Below are positions 37,384-48,982 of a stretch of DNA of 64,000 nucleotides, piece by piece. The stretch's first letter is position 1, and the number at the start of each line of letters is the position of its first letter. The stretch is taken from contig NC_003071.7 in the NCBI RefSeq assembly GCF_000001735.4, positions 7,433,151 through 7,497,150 of the forward strand. Reading direction: 5' to 3'. The notes below the pieces were generated by a model. That model did no database searches. It was not told the origin of the DNA and saw only the letters and a program-made list of their open reading frames with translations. The stretch is from Arabidopsis thaliana (taxonomy: Eukaryota; Streptophyta; Magnoliopsida; Brassicales; Brassicaceae). Position numbers and translations under genes: made by a program.

Positions 37384-39828
37384 GTCTAAAGATTCGTTTT
37401 TATACCTCCAACAGATACTACCAAATCCTCAAGTTCTCAGAGACTGTGCTTAGCTGTTGTTTACTCAAGAACCGAAACTCATAAGGGTCTTGAAGATGAA
37501 TAGAGACAAGACAAAGTCCTCTCCTTGGAATGTTAAAACCCAATCTGAAAAAGTTGCAGAAACATTGTCAAAGACCCACCCAAGAATAAGACAAGAGAAG
37601 AATCATATCATAGAGATGCTATATAATCTATATAAGTAGCTTCGCTTTCAATGAAGAGTTGACTTAAGAAGGTATCCATCAATCAAAGTAGAGTGCCATC
37701 AATTTCAATTACAAAATTCTCACCTATGGACATGGAAACGAAATCAAATCTGATTGTCCATGAAAGGGTAAGATTTTCACCAAAAGTTACTAACTTTATC
37801 AAGATTTGTTTGCACAAAGAAACAGAAAAAGCTTCACTTTGGGACCTATACCCAAGAACACTTAGAGAAAGCACCAACAAACAAAAAAAAAACATTGAGA
37901 AGATGCACAGACTGGATTTTACTCTGTCTAATGTAAAAAGTAATTGGTCTCTCTATTTCTTCATACATATAATGGTAAGCAAAATCAAATCTGAGAATAT
38001 ATATAAACAAAACAAAAACAAAACCTGTGAAATTTCTTATCACAAGAAGCTTCTCTCTTTCTTGAATGGTGTGTTCTTTTTTTCCTTCTTTTTCTTCTGG
38101 ACACAAGTACTTGGTGAAGGTGAATGATTAAGATTGTTTTAGTCTCTAAAGATGTAATTATGAGCTTCAATATTCTTTTTAGAGAGCAAGTGGACCCGTG
38201 ATAAGAGCATCCACTGTTCTAATCACACTTACATACAACTTTGTCTGTACCTGTAAATCTGTAATAATAAAGAAAGTAAACAAACAGTCGCTTGGTTTCT
38301 CAAATTTAAATCAATCTTTTCTTCTGAAAGAAAGATCAAAGAAGGAAACAAAAAAAAAAAACAAGTTTCTAAGTTTTGGTTTGGAGCCTGATGGTTAAAT
38401 GTTCTTATTTAATCGTGTGATTGGTGTTATTCTGACCTCCTCTTTGTTGCCCCTAATCATAATTAATTCGTATAAGATTATTATTATTATTACTATAACA
38501 GTTGTGGTGATTACGTATGCGTACACTTTGTTTTATTTCTTCGTCGGTACTTTGTGTTTTTTTATTCGGGGATGTTTCATTGGTTAGAACTTGGCTGTAT
38601 CAATCGGATCAAGATCATTTCTTAGAGAAGACATGTCTTTCGTGTTGAACAGGTTCGTTCGTTCATCAATATAGTTTGACCTTTAATACTTTATTTTCGA
38701 TTTCTCTTATATGAATATTCTTTCTGACATCAGCTCGAGTCTCAAAGTTTAAAACATTTTGTATATAGGATGGAATCTATATATGATCGATATATAAATA
38801 ATTGCATTAAAGGCATAATGATTCACACAATTATGGTAATATTTATTCTTACACATGAAATTGCTATTTATGTTCCAAAATGTCGTCATTTTATTAATTT
38901 CATGACAAAAATTACTGTCATAAGTTGGGTGCTAACTAGACAGGTTGTGAACTTCCCAATGTTACACATTATCTAAATCGATATAAAAACAAACCCAAAA
39001 AAAAAAAGCGAACAGAAGAAACAAATCATTCATCTTAGGTTTCATCATTCAACCAAATTTAATGATTAAACTTGAATATTTGTGTATATAATATATTAAT
39101 ATGTACATTGATATCCAACGGGTCGGGCTTAGACGCTTAGTTAAATGATCAAAACGGCCCTCAATGATTTGGGGAGCCATAGTCCGATCCCCATTAGCCG
39201 CGTCCGGGACAATGACATGACCAAACCAAAGGTCATCAAACTCTTTGAAAATAGTTGAATCCTCGTGTAAATCATAAATAACGTATCAATAATAATCAAA
39301 GGTTTATACTTTATACTATAAATGCGCACGACGTCTCTTTCTCTCTCTCTCTCTTCCTCTATTTCTTAGATTTGTCATTTGTTATTCGTCTGAATACGGC
39401 AGGTCCTATCTACACATGTAACAATAATGTCGTTTAAAATTAGTGTTTTTAATCTCACTGCCAGTACTATAAGATTTTGATATCATATAAGATCAATATC
39501 ATTGATCGATCCGAGACAAAAGAAAGAAAAACTAAATTATGTTCATTAATCGTTATGTATAGCGTAAGTCGTGTGATGTCAAACCATCTCGTGATTGAGT
39601 ATGATGGGTACAAAAGCTAGGAGACCAAACCCTGAGGTAAAGTAATTACTGATTGTATGAACAATTTTTGTGTGAGCAAAAAAAAACCTGTAAAATATAT
39701 ATATATGCCCATGATAAGATGATATCACATTTTTGTAATGAAAACGGTGTGATTTAACTAAATTTTATGTCCTTATCTTGGTGCATACAAGGCGTTTTCA
39801 AAGATACATATAATAATTTCCCGTACAA
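37384..39828. other. NLP1 upstream region and intergenic DNA
   Basis: NLP1 5' UTR and promoter occupy the first several hundred bases (A/G-rich on the plus strand). Short frames (38198-38976) show no family features. A promoter-like TATA plus CT-rich stretch facing right sits at about 39315-39360 and is annotated separately. Confidence 0.5.
39315..39360 (+). promoter_or_regulatory. Promoter-like TATA box and CT-rich leader without a clear gene
   Basis: ACTATAAATGCGCACGACG is followed within 15 bp by a (CT)n run (TCTCTTTCTCTCTCTCTCTC), a usual Arabidopsis core promoter and leader design. The first downstream ATG (39427) opens only a 17-codon frame. It may be the surviving promoter of the broken pseudokinase copy that starts at about 39829, or drive a non-coding transcript. 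Confidence 0.4.
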
Positions 39829-41075
39829 TCGAATAGAAGCATTGGATTATTGGAATAATACATGTTTTATCGTACGGTAACTTAAGTGCTTACTCGGTTC
39901 TGTTTGATAAGGTATACGAAACAACATTTTCAAGCTTATGCCTTCTTAATGATCTAATTAAGTATGCTTAACTGTTTTTATTTGCTTAATGGATATGTTG
40001 AAGTCAAAGAACAAGAGGTAATCAGTTCTTGCTTGTCTCTTCATACTATTCATATCTGAATGTGATGTTATATAATATATTCTTATTGTAGGAATCGTGA
40101 ACCCTAAAAGTGTGACATTGATTTGGTACTAAATATCATTGTGAATCTGCTAACTGGAAAGCGAATTCCTCCAAGCCATGTAAGCCATTCTGTTTCAAAC
40201 CATGTAAGCCATTCATCTTGACTTTGTGACTTTAATCCTTAGAGAATCTGTCTTTTTCAATTCCTTGCAACACAAGTCACATTTCTGCTGAGTAAATTAG
40301 TTGTGATATAGTAATCCTTAATTTCTTGCCACACAAGACACATATTACTGAGTTGTTATCCTCCTATTTTTAGGCTCCTGTGAGGAGAAACGGAAAGTTT
40401 GTTACTGAGCTGATGAATCCAAATCTCAAGGGAAAGTTCTCAACAGAAGAAGCTTTCCTAGTTTTCAAACTCGCCTCTGAATGTTTGCAGTGCGAACATA
40501 GAAAAAGTCTCATCACAAAAGAGCTTGTTGCAACACTTAAAGCCTTGCAAACTAAACCACACGTAAGGAGCTAGGCTTACTATAACCATATGCATTCTTG
40601 ATGATATTTCTCGCACTCGTGTTATAAAACCTATCGTTTTGCTTGCAGATTCCAAACATTCAAATGCTTGAACTGGAAAAGTAGCACGAGGTGGGAGCAT
40701 CTTCCAGTCAACAACAACAGTTTGAACTGTTTAGCGTTCTTAAGTATGCAGATTCCAACTTCTTCTTAAGTTATAAAACCGATCTTTTGTTTGCAGATTC
40801 CAACTTCTGAAATGACAAAGCAGAATCTGGAGGCATCATCTTCAAGTCAAACTAAAGCATAAGTAAGAATAGGACTTATTGTTACCCTTAATGAATTCTT
40901 TATGAGTTTTCGTACTAAAAAACAGATCATCATCATCTTGCTTGCAGGTTCCATCTTCTAATATGGAAAATTTAAGCAGAAGAATCATCTTCCACACTGA
41001 ATCTGCTAGTAGCTTTAACAAAGCAACACTTCTCGAAGCAAAGAGATCCAACAACATGCATGGTTAGGGAAGAAG
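39829..41075 (+). pseudogene. Broken BSK/SSP-like pseudokinase copy (5' truncated)
   Basis: The segment aligns in order with exons 3-7 of the intact copy at 41586-43288. Exon 3-like (39829-39911) has a 2-base loss and an in-frame TAA. Exon 4-like (about 39998-40015) has lost most of its body. Exon 5-like (40089-40182) has a small insertion after 'TTTGGTACT'. Exon 6-like (40374-40562, 189 bp) is intact, with splice sites, and still reads '[16 protein letters not shown]'. The terminal exon is present in three copies. Exons 1-2, which carry the MGCC and VAVK parts, are absent. Position suggests the locus annotated At2g17160; a short product from the exon 6 part cannot be excluded. Confidence 0.78.
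40640..41000 (+). repeat. Three tandem copies of the terminal exon and its acceptor
   Basis: A module of 'GTTATAAAACC..TTTGCTTGCAG' acceptor plus 'ATTCCAACTTCTGAAATG.. GCATCATCTTCAAGTCAA' exon recurs at about 40640-40719, 40787-40853 and 40938-40998, with a period of about 147-151 bp. The intact neighbour has one copy (43190-43288). Acceptors are kept in all three. Confidence 0.75.
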
Positions 41076-41464
41076 AATCTTGAGTTTATGTTAAAAAATA
41101 TAAAAAAGAAGTGATATCTTTTACCCTTGTTATATATTAAAAAAAATACGTATACATTTCTCTCTTCTTTTTGTTAAAGGGTTCAAATGAATTTATCTCA
41201 TTAATTAACAATATCACTAGCAAAACTATAATTCTACTAAAAAAGTTTTCAAATAATTAACCAAAAAAAATATCATACACCTTTGAAATCCACTTGTCAC
41301 ACCACCATGCAATTTCAAACTTCCTAAATATGAAAATATAATTTTGACCCACTAGTGAAAAAACAAGGAAAATATATAACAAAAAACTATAATAATAACT
41401 AGAAGATGAAGATCAACGATAAAGATTGCGTAATCTTGAGTTTAGATTTTAGGGATAATAGTCT

Positions 41465-41474
41465 GTTATAAAAG
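41465..41474 (+). promoter_or_regulatory. TATA box of the pseudokinase gene
   Basis: GTTATAAAAGG about 115 bases before the ATG at 41586, followed by a CT-rich leader (CTCTTTCTCTTTCTCTCTCG). Confidence 0.65.
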
Positions 41475-41585
41475 GTTCTTTCCTTTGTGTAAACTCACTT
41501 GTTAGTGATAACAATCTCTTTCTCTTTCTCTCTCGCAAAGAACGCTTTCAATATTCTCTCTGCTTTTGCCGGCGAAAACGAAACC

Positions 41586-43288
41586 ATGGGTGGTTGTTGC
41601 TTCTCGACGCCTCTTGATAACAATCAACAACCTCCACAACAGCCACAGATTCCTCCCGGCGAACGCAAGAACGACGGATTCGTCAACTGGCCTGTCACAG
41701 AGTTCTTCCTCTCCGATATCACCACGGCGACCAATAACTTCAGTTCCGACGAGATCATATCAGAGAACGCAGAAGAATCTTCCAATGTTGTCTACAAAGG
41801 TTGTTTATTAGAGAATCTTGGCTTCGTAGCTGTCAAGAGATTCAAGAATACGCCTTGGGATGATCCTGACTACTTCACGGTACCTTTTCTTTGCTTTTAA
41901 AGGTTATCAAAGTTTGCAACGTTCATTTGATCTCTTTTGTTTCTTCAGGAAGACGCAAAAACAGCTGGGGAGCTAAAGCACAAGAGACTTGTCAAGTTGT
42001 TGGGATATTGCTGCGAGGAAGATGAAGGACTTCTTGTTGCAGAGTTTATGCCAAATGATACTCTTGCTAAGCGTTTATTCCAGGGTATGATTCCTTCTCT
42101 TCTTTCGTTTTCAGATATAGAATTGGTGAATATGAGCTTAAGAGTCTGGATTGTTAGTCGATCTGTTCTATAGATGTATGTGCTCTGTTTTGAATCTTGG
42201 CAGAGAGGCTGCATTGTTGGTTTTTGTGGCATGATTGTGGGTGTAGAATGGTATAAACGTATCTGAAGATAGAGAGAGTGCATTGTTGTTGGTTTATGTG
42301 ACATGCTATAGAATGGTGTAAATGTATCTGCTTGTAGAATTGATTGAAACAGAACTTATTAGCATTCTCTGTTTGAGGTTTCTTTTTTCTTTTGTGATGC
42401 ACAGAGAAGAACATGGAATGGTCAATGAGGTTGCGAGTGGCGTATCATATAGTTGAAGCATTGGATTATTGCAATTCTGTACGTTTTGACGAGTACGATA
42501 ATCTAAGTGCTTACACTGTTCTGTTTGATAAGGTATGTTAAACAACATTTTTCATGCCTATGCCTTGTCATGTGATCTAAGGATGCTAAACTGTTTTTAC
42601 TGGTGTTGAAGGATGGTGATGCCTGTCTTTCTAGTTTCGGCTTGGTGAAAGAGATCATCCGTTACAATCGAAGAGAAGGAGGTAACCAATTCGCTCTTGT
42701 ATCTTCAGACTATTCATATCAGAATGTAATGTTTTATATTCTCATTGTAGGGAACGTGAGGACTGGGAATGTGACATACAGATTTGGTACTATCCTTGTG
42801 AATCTGCTAACTGGATTGCAAATTTCTCCGAGCCATGTAAGTAATTCTGTTCAAGCTTGACTTTGTGGAATCCTTGGTTTCTTGCAACACAAGTTACATT
42901 TTACTGAGTGGTTATTTATCCTCTGTTTCTAGGCTCCTGAGATGATCAATGGAAAGGATGTCACTGAGCTCATGGATCCAAATCTGAAGGGAAAGTTCTC
43001 TACAGAAGAAGCTACTATAGTTTTAAAACTCGCCTCTGAATGTTTGCAGTGGAAGGGTTATATAGAGAATGGCATCACTAAAAAGCTTGTTGCAACACTT
43101 AAAGCCTTGCAGGCTAAAAAAGAAGTAAGGAGGCTTACTGTTACAATAATTTCATCCCTGAAGATTTTTCGCATTCATGTTATAAAACCAAATCTTTTTG
43201 CTTGTAGATTTCATCTTCTGAAATGCATGAAGTAACAAAGCAGCACGATGTGGCATCATCTTCGAGTCAACAACAACTTCCACCCTGA
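41586..43288 (+). CDS. BSK/SSP-like receptor-like cytoplasmic pseudokinase without TPR region
   Basis: Seven exons: 41586-41879, 41949-42084, 42405-42532, 42612-42681, 42751-42836, 42933-43124 and 43208-43288, giving 328 aa, the length I recall for At2g17170. Exon phases match SSP exon for exon up to exon 6. The start MGGCC provides a myristoyl glycine and palmitoyl cysteines. Conserved parts are the N-terminal kinase lobe with the VAVK lysine (K84), '[20 protein letters not shown]' and '[16 protein letters not shown]'. HRD, DFG and the activation segment are missing, as in SSP. Unlike SSP and the BSKs it stops after a short terminal exon and has no TPR repeats. Lineage from BSK1-type kinases is established for SSP and inferred here. 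Its function is unknown. Confidence 0.92.
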
Positions 43289-43684
43289 ATCTGCTAATAG
43301 CTTCAACAAAGTAACTCTTCTCGAAGCAACATTTTTAGGGAAGAAGAATCTTGATTTTCTCACTTAGTGTACTGACACTGTGAAGAAACACCATAATCCA
43401 TGCATGATACATATACATGTATGATCAAACAATATAAACTTTTTACATAGGGAAAAAGATTCAACGTTTTAAACTTCATAAAGCTAATTTCTTGAATATT
43501 GGACATTTAGTAAATAACTCTATTTGCATTTCATAAACTAATTAACTTATATATAGAATACAATACCACAATCCTATACGTTCATCATACAAAGTATCAC
43601 ACATATATACAGAGAGAGTTTTTTGTTAATTAAGAGAAAGAACCAAATACCCAATAAATATATAAAACCTTAAGTTATCATATA

Positions 43685-44497
43685 TCAAAGTCCTAACCTA
43701 AGATCCAAGGAACAACCTAACGTTGTGTCTGAAGATGTCGCCGCAGGAACATTAAGATCAATGCCCCTGACTTGGTTCTCTTCCTGATCTTTCTCCCAAT
43801 GACATCTCATGTGACCTCCTAACGCTTGACCACTGGAGAACACTCTAGAACAGATGTTACATCGATGATTCATCCCCGAGACCAACTTCACACTCTTGCC
43901 CTTATCTTGATCAACGATCTCTTGAGGAGGTGGAGGAGGAGGATCTTCGGTTATGTTTTTATTGGCGAAACATCCTTTGACGTCTTTATGTGTTGCTCTA
44001 TGTCCGCCTAACGCTTGATGTGACCCAAACACTTTCTTACAACCATCACACTCAAACCGTTCCTCAACTTCACTTGAACGGGTTGGGACATCACCATTAG
44101 CCATCATTAGTAAACAGGAGGCTATGTTATGCTCTTCCTCAGATGGATCCCAACTCGAGGATGATGACGCAGCGTTTGAGTTGATCCTACGTTTGAAGTT
44201 AGAAGGAGGGTTGATGCCACGCCACTGACGTTCAGGGTGACATCTCATGTGTCCAAAGAGTGCCTTCAGTGACCCGAATTGTTTACCACATTCAGTACAT
44301 GGTCGTGCGATTTGTGAAGCATCAGGGTCCGGTTGCGTGACCGGTTTAGGCCTTGGAGAAGACGAAGAAGAACCGACTTCGTTGTTGGTGAGTTTAGTAC
44401 GTTTTCTTCTTGGGTTTTGATTGTAACTAGGAAGAGTTACATTGGAGGAAGCAAATGGGATATCGGAATTGGGATCGGAGTTTGAAGTGTTCGACAT
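43685..44497 (-). CDS. DAZ1: C2H2 zinc-finger protein DAZ1 with EAR motifs
   Basis: Single exon, 270 aa (At2g17180). Three C2H2 fingers of plant type lie at 67-87 (C67, C70, H83, H87), 150-170 and 213-233. The last two keep the QALGGH core and the first reads LKALFGH. Two EAR-type repressor motifs close the protein: 'IDLNVPA' (about 246-252) and the C-terminal 'LDLRLGL' (264-270). A basic stretch RRKRTK at 30-35 is a likely nuclear signal. Known role: a direct target of the MYB factor DUO1 in generative and sperm cells, acting with DAZ2 through TOPLESS co-repressors to allow germ cell division and sperm differentiation. A DUO1-type site lies about 120 bp upstream. Confidence 0.95.
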   Translation of the reverse strand: MSNTSNSDPNSDIPFASSNVTLPSYNQNPRRKRTKLTNNEVGSSSSSPRPKPVTQPDPDASQIARPCTECGKQFGSLKALFGHMRCHPERQWRGINPPSNFKRRINSNAASSSSSWDPSEEEHNIASCLLMMANGDVPTRSSEVEERFECDGCKKVFGSHQALGGHRATHKDVKGCFANKNITEDPPPPPPQEIVDQDKGKSVKLVSGMNHRCNICSRVFSSGQALGGHMRCHWEKDQEENQVRGIDLNVPAATSSDTTLGCSLDLRLGL

Positions 44498-44613
44498 TAT
44501 TATTGAGTCTCTTACTAGAGAGAAGACAGAAAAACTAAAAGAGAGGAAAAAAAAAAGTAGAAGAGTGGGAGTTATGGTTGGTTAAGTAGAAGAAGAACAA
44601 GTTAGTTTTCATC

Positions 44614-44620
44614 GACGGTT
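44614..44620 (+). promoter_or_regulatory. DUO1-type MYB binding site upstream of DAZ1
   Basis: GACGGTT fits the reported DUO1 consensus RRCSGTT exactly, 117-123 bases above the DAZ1 ATG. DAZ1 is known as a direct DUO1 target, so a functional site here is plausible. A 7-mer with degeneracy also occurs by chance. Confidence 0.55.
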
Positions 44621-45121
44621 TCTTAGCAGTTACTTCTCCCTGTTTTGTCGGATTTACATTTCTTTTTTTGTTTTCCTCATAAGTTTTGTTTTTCTTTCAA
44701 TTATTATTGTATTTATCTTTGTTATTCGAATGAAAAACTTAACGCTCAATCACAAATTATCAACGTCACTACAGCTATATTTAATAAGTAAAATGGAGAT
44801 AAGAAAACGTAAATGTAACCATTCCACATTTCGAAATCAACTTCTACAGATGTACGAGGTAACAACTTCAAATAGAATCTGAAAGATAACAGACGACCCA
44901 AAGTATGTAAAAAAGGTTGTGGGGATTGGGTAAAGAGGAAAGAAGATGACCATTGAAAACAAATAGTGTATCGATGAGCGGCTTTTCTATCCACAAGTTC
45001 GCGATCCTATCATAAATGTAGTTATACGAATTCCATAAATTAGATTACTGAAAGAAAACACATTGTTTATTCTATAATTGAGAAGCCAGAGTGGAGTGAT
45101 ATCAGTTCACGAACCTGTATG
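44621..45121. other. DAZ1 upstream region and DSK2A 3' flank
   Basis: No gene is supported. The 44840-45060 part aligns with 48720-48900 downstream of DSK2B (shared 'GCGGCTTTTCTATC.ACAA' and 'TTC.CGATCCTATCATA'), so the 3' flank was included in the DSK2 tandem duplication. Confidence 0.6.
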
Positions 45122-48100
45122 TTACTGGCCAATACTCCCCAAGAGTCGTTCTACAGCAGCGTTAACGTTACCATTGGTTGCAAGCAAAGCCCTTATGTTC
45201 TCTGCTCTGTCGTAGAATCCCATTTCTTGCAACTGTTGCAACTGAGTCGCAAATCGCTCTTCAGGAGGAACTGGAATCAAATAGACATGTTTCAGTGGAA
45301 CCATCTCAATAGATATATAAGAAATCAAAGTATAGCCCCTAGTGAATCTAACCATTGGGTTGGTTTGTGCCACTTAGGCCGCCAGCACCAAGGCTGCCAA
45401 ACATATTCATCAATAAATCTAGTCCTCCGTTATTGGCTGTCCCTATAAATATTTCCATAGTAGTGATTTACTCAATAAGCAACGTAATGAATATACGATT
45501 AAAGTAAAGCAAAAGAACAAAAAAAAGCACACTGTCTAAGTGAACTAGTTGAAGCCTTCATACTTCAATTACAGATAATATAGTACCTGTCGCAGCACCA
45601 GTTTGCGTAGGATCCCTACAAAGAAGATGGATTGGGAACATGAATAGAGGTTGATGGAAATCAAGATCACTGATATCAAATGTTAAAGGAAAGAACCAAA
45701 AAAGAACGAAAATTTTTATGCTCCTATTCAAGTTTATTTCAAGGACTAAAATACTTTACAGCCGTTGATAAAGGTCACTAATGATCAGCCCAGTAAAACA
45801 TACAAGAGTTGCTGCATTACTAATGATTCAACCCATTTATTACTTAATATAAGATAGTTCACCACCGAGAGAATTACCTGGTTAGCTAGTGACACTATTT
45901 TCTAAACACAGATCAACCCAAAATCCTATTATGATATATAAAGGACATTACCTACTCAACTAATGTTCCAACTAAAGAAAACAGAAAAGGGTATCCAAAC
46001 TTACTGGCCAGCCGTGTTCCTATTCTGAGAGAAAAGTGATTGTTGTAGAGACATCATTTGCTAAAAAGACCAAAAAACAATAGAAAACATTAGGTCGGAG
46101 AAATTTGACTACTGAATGATATAAAAATAATTATCTGGAGAGACAACATGGGCCCAACTAACCTGCATCATCTCGGGAGAGCTAAACTGGCGAAGGAAAT
46201 CAGGGTTCTGCATCATTTCCCTCAACTGAGGATTCATATCTAGCATGCTTCGGAGTTGTGGGTTAAGACTCATAAGCTGGAAATGAAGGAAATATTAAAA
46301 TATTAAAGACAGCCTCACAATAGCTACAATGTCTAAAATTCAGATTACTGAAGGCGCTACCTGATTCATGTACTGTGGATTGGAAAGTACGCTTTGCATC
46401 ATCTGCGACATAGCGGGGTTTTGCAGTATTTGGCTCAATTGAGAAGCATCTGGAGTCGCACCAAGAGGTGAGTCCGCTCCCAGCATACCGAGTCCACCAA
46501 GGCCTCCAAGCCCACCAAGACCACCAAGTCCAGCATTTGTCCTTCCAGGGGCAGTTGTCTGGCCTGTCAAGTAGCCCCACAATATGTTCTAAAATCTTTA
46601 GTGCATTACGAGTAACAGTTAAACTAGAAACAAACAGCCAAGAAACTTATTCATAGACAAACTAGTCATAACAACAAACTGTGAGAACATGAACTCACCA
46701 ATTATTACTATAATCAATACTATTCCTGACCAGTGTGGTAAACATAAACTTTCACTTCTTAAAAACAAGCCACTCTTGCTTTTATATTTAATATTTCAAC
46801 CTTAAACTACAAGTAAAATCCCATATGAAATTAAGAGGATGAGAATACAGTTTCTTACCAGCCGTGGCACCCCAAGGATTAGGAAGTGGATTTGCATTAG
46901 GTGTACCCGTTTCAGCATTCGGTGCCGAAATATTATTAGAAGTATCGCTTCCTTGTGTAGTAACCCCCTGGTTTCCCAGAAGAGCAGCAAATGGATTAGA
47001 GCTCGTATTGTTTCCAGCATTCTCGGACATAGTGGTAGCATTCATTAACGGTTCCTGGACATTTTCATACATACGCCTAAGCATGTTAAATCCCTCAGGC
47101 ATAGACTCAATATTACTCATAGCCCTATCAGTATTTCTCATCATTTCACGCATAAGCTCTGGGTTTCTCGCCGCTTCTAGAGTTTGACGAAGGATGCTTG
47201 GGTCATTGAGCACATGACCAAGCTCAGGATTGCGATCTACAAGCTCACGCATTTGAGGGTTATTCATAATCATACTCCTCATAAATTCTGGGTTGTTCAT
47301 AAGATTCTGGATGGCTGGAGTATTCATCATCTCTCTAATCATGTTAGGGTTCTGAGCTAGTTGTTGCTGTGCCTGCTCAAGATCAGGAAGACCAGATCCA
47401 AATAATCCAGCCATAGCATTTCCACCACCCAAAGGATTAAATCCAAGGCCAGGGAACAAAGATTCACCTCCTCCGAGGTTTGAGCTATCATTTGAACCAA
47501 CCGCTTGAGGAGCAGTGGTTTGGTTTCCAGCATTTGCAGCGGGAGCAGAAGGAGAAGAAGGCACAAAACCTCGAACCATATGAACGGTGTGATCAGCCTG
47601 CAAACCTATATATAAAATGGTCCACAGAGAAAGGAAACATTGAGGCTCATGATGCAAAACAATAAAACGTGGAAACTATCCAACACAATCATATCAACAA
47701 CAGCCATTGATGGAGAAAATATACATCCCAAGAAGATACATGATCATGAGAACATTAGGAACTCTAAGAATGGTATGAATCAATTATCGTATCACTAACT
47801 ACATCTCCTTATTCTTCCCATAGAAGGATTAAGCATACATCAAAACTCATAAAATCATCCATGCTTCTGTAAAAACCTAACATAAATCCAATGTTCCAAC
47901 CCCCTAGAAACCCTATGAGATTTTCAGTCAAATTAAAGCAACGGAACAACAGAAATGAAACACGAAATGATCAGAAAATTACCATAGCTGAGGAGAGTCT
48001 GATCGTCTTTGAGGATACGTCCCTTGTAAATCAAACGCTGCTGATTTGCCGGCACATCGCTGTTCTGCGCAATTAACTCTTTGAAAGACTCCACCGTGGA

Positions 48101-48211
48101 ATCGAGGCTCGTCGTCACACTAAATTTCGTGCCATTGGAGCATCTGACGTTCACGGCAACAGCTACGCCTTCAGCAGTCAGCGGCTGCCTCGAATCTGCT
48201 TCACCACCCAT
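45122..48211 (-). CDS. DSK2A: Ubiquitin receptor DSK2a (ubiquilin)
   Basis: Eight exons: 48211-47983, 47605-46859, 46563-46361, 46276-46163, 46060-46005, 45615-45587 (29 bp), 45442-45353 and 45270-45122, giving 538 aa (At2g17190). Domains: N-terminal ubiquitin-like domain (about 18-92, '[18 protein letters not shown]'), STI1-type repeats in the centre rich in NP and MM pairs ('[20 protein letters not shown]'), a Gly-Leu run ('[15 protein letters not shown]'), a second STI1 region ('[11 protein letters not shown]' type) and a C-terminal UBA domain (about 492-538, '[20 protein letters not shown]'). It shuttles ubiquitylated cargo to the proteasome and, by interaction with ATG8, to autophagy, including turnover of BES1. 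It is the downstream member of a tandem pair with DSK2B. Confidence 0.96.
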
Positions 48212-48982
48212 TCTAATTTCAGATCCTAGTTCAACAAATCGCGAAATTGATCGGAGAATCAAAAGCTCTAAACCTAGAAGAAAAAATCGTAGAAGAAGAT
48301 TTGAGGAGACTCGAAGCTCTAATAAGTCGGTTCTGAAGATTTCTTGAGGAAAGGGATATAAATTATTTTTGGTCGAATAACAAATGAGACTGCAGAAAAT
48401 TAAAGAGTTATTTGGCCCCGAACGGCCAATTAAATGAGAATCCAGAAATGACTTGCGCTTCAGAGAACGTATCGACGACTCTTACTGGGTAAGATTGGGC
48501 CGGGTCGGGTCTAAATTGAGGCATTTGGTATATAGTTCAGGAAGGAATTGGCTGTAACTTGAATCTAATTGAAGATGATGAATCAACTAATTGGATATTC
48601 CTTTGCAACATGCCACTTCTCTCTTTGGGCAATTTGGTTTAACCTTTGAACCGGATCAGAAGGAACCAAAAATTTAATGGGTTCAATTTCACTTTGATGT
48701 CTATAAACATTTACAGATGTTGTATGTTGTAACAACTTGAAATAAGTTATCAAAGATAAACACCCAAGATATATAGGTTTAAGGGTAGTTAAAGACGAAG
48801 AGTGACCACTGATAACAAATACCGTATTGATGCGGCTTTTCTATCAACAAAGTTCACGATCCTATCATATATAAATTTTTATGAATTCGATGAATATATC
48901 ATTACTGAAAAACACACATTCAAGCTGTTTATTCTATAACTGAGAAGCCAGATGGAGAGACATCAGTTCATGAACCTGTATG
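48212..48982. other. DSK2A upstream region and DSK2B 3' flank
   Basis: Holds the DSK2A 5' UTR and promoter (48212 upwards) and the DSK2B 3' UTR (about 48720-48982), which resembles the flank below DSK2A. No gene is seen. Confidence 0.6.

Noticed and set aside
44746..44994. 82-aa minus-strand frame between DAZ1 and DSK2A
   Set aside because: Lies in duplicated 3' flank of DSK2A. The matching flank below DSK2B has no corresponding frame.
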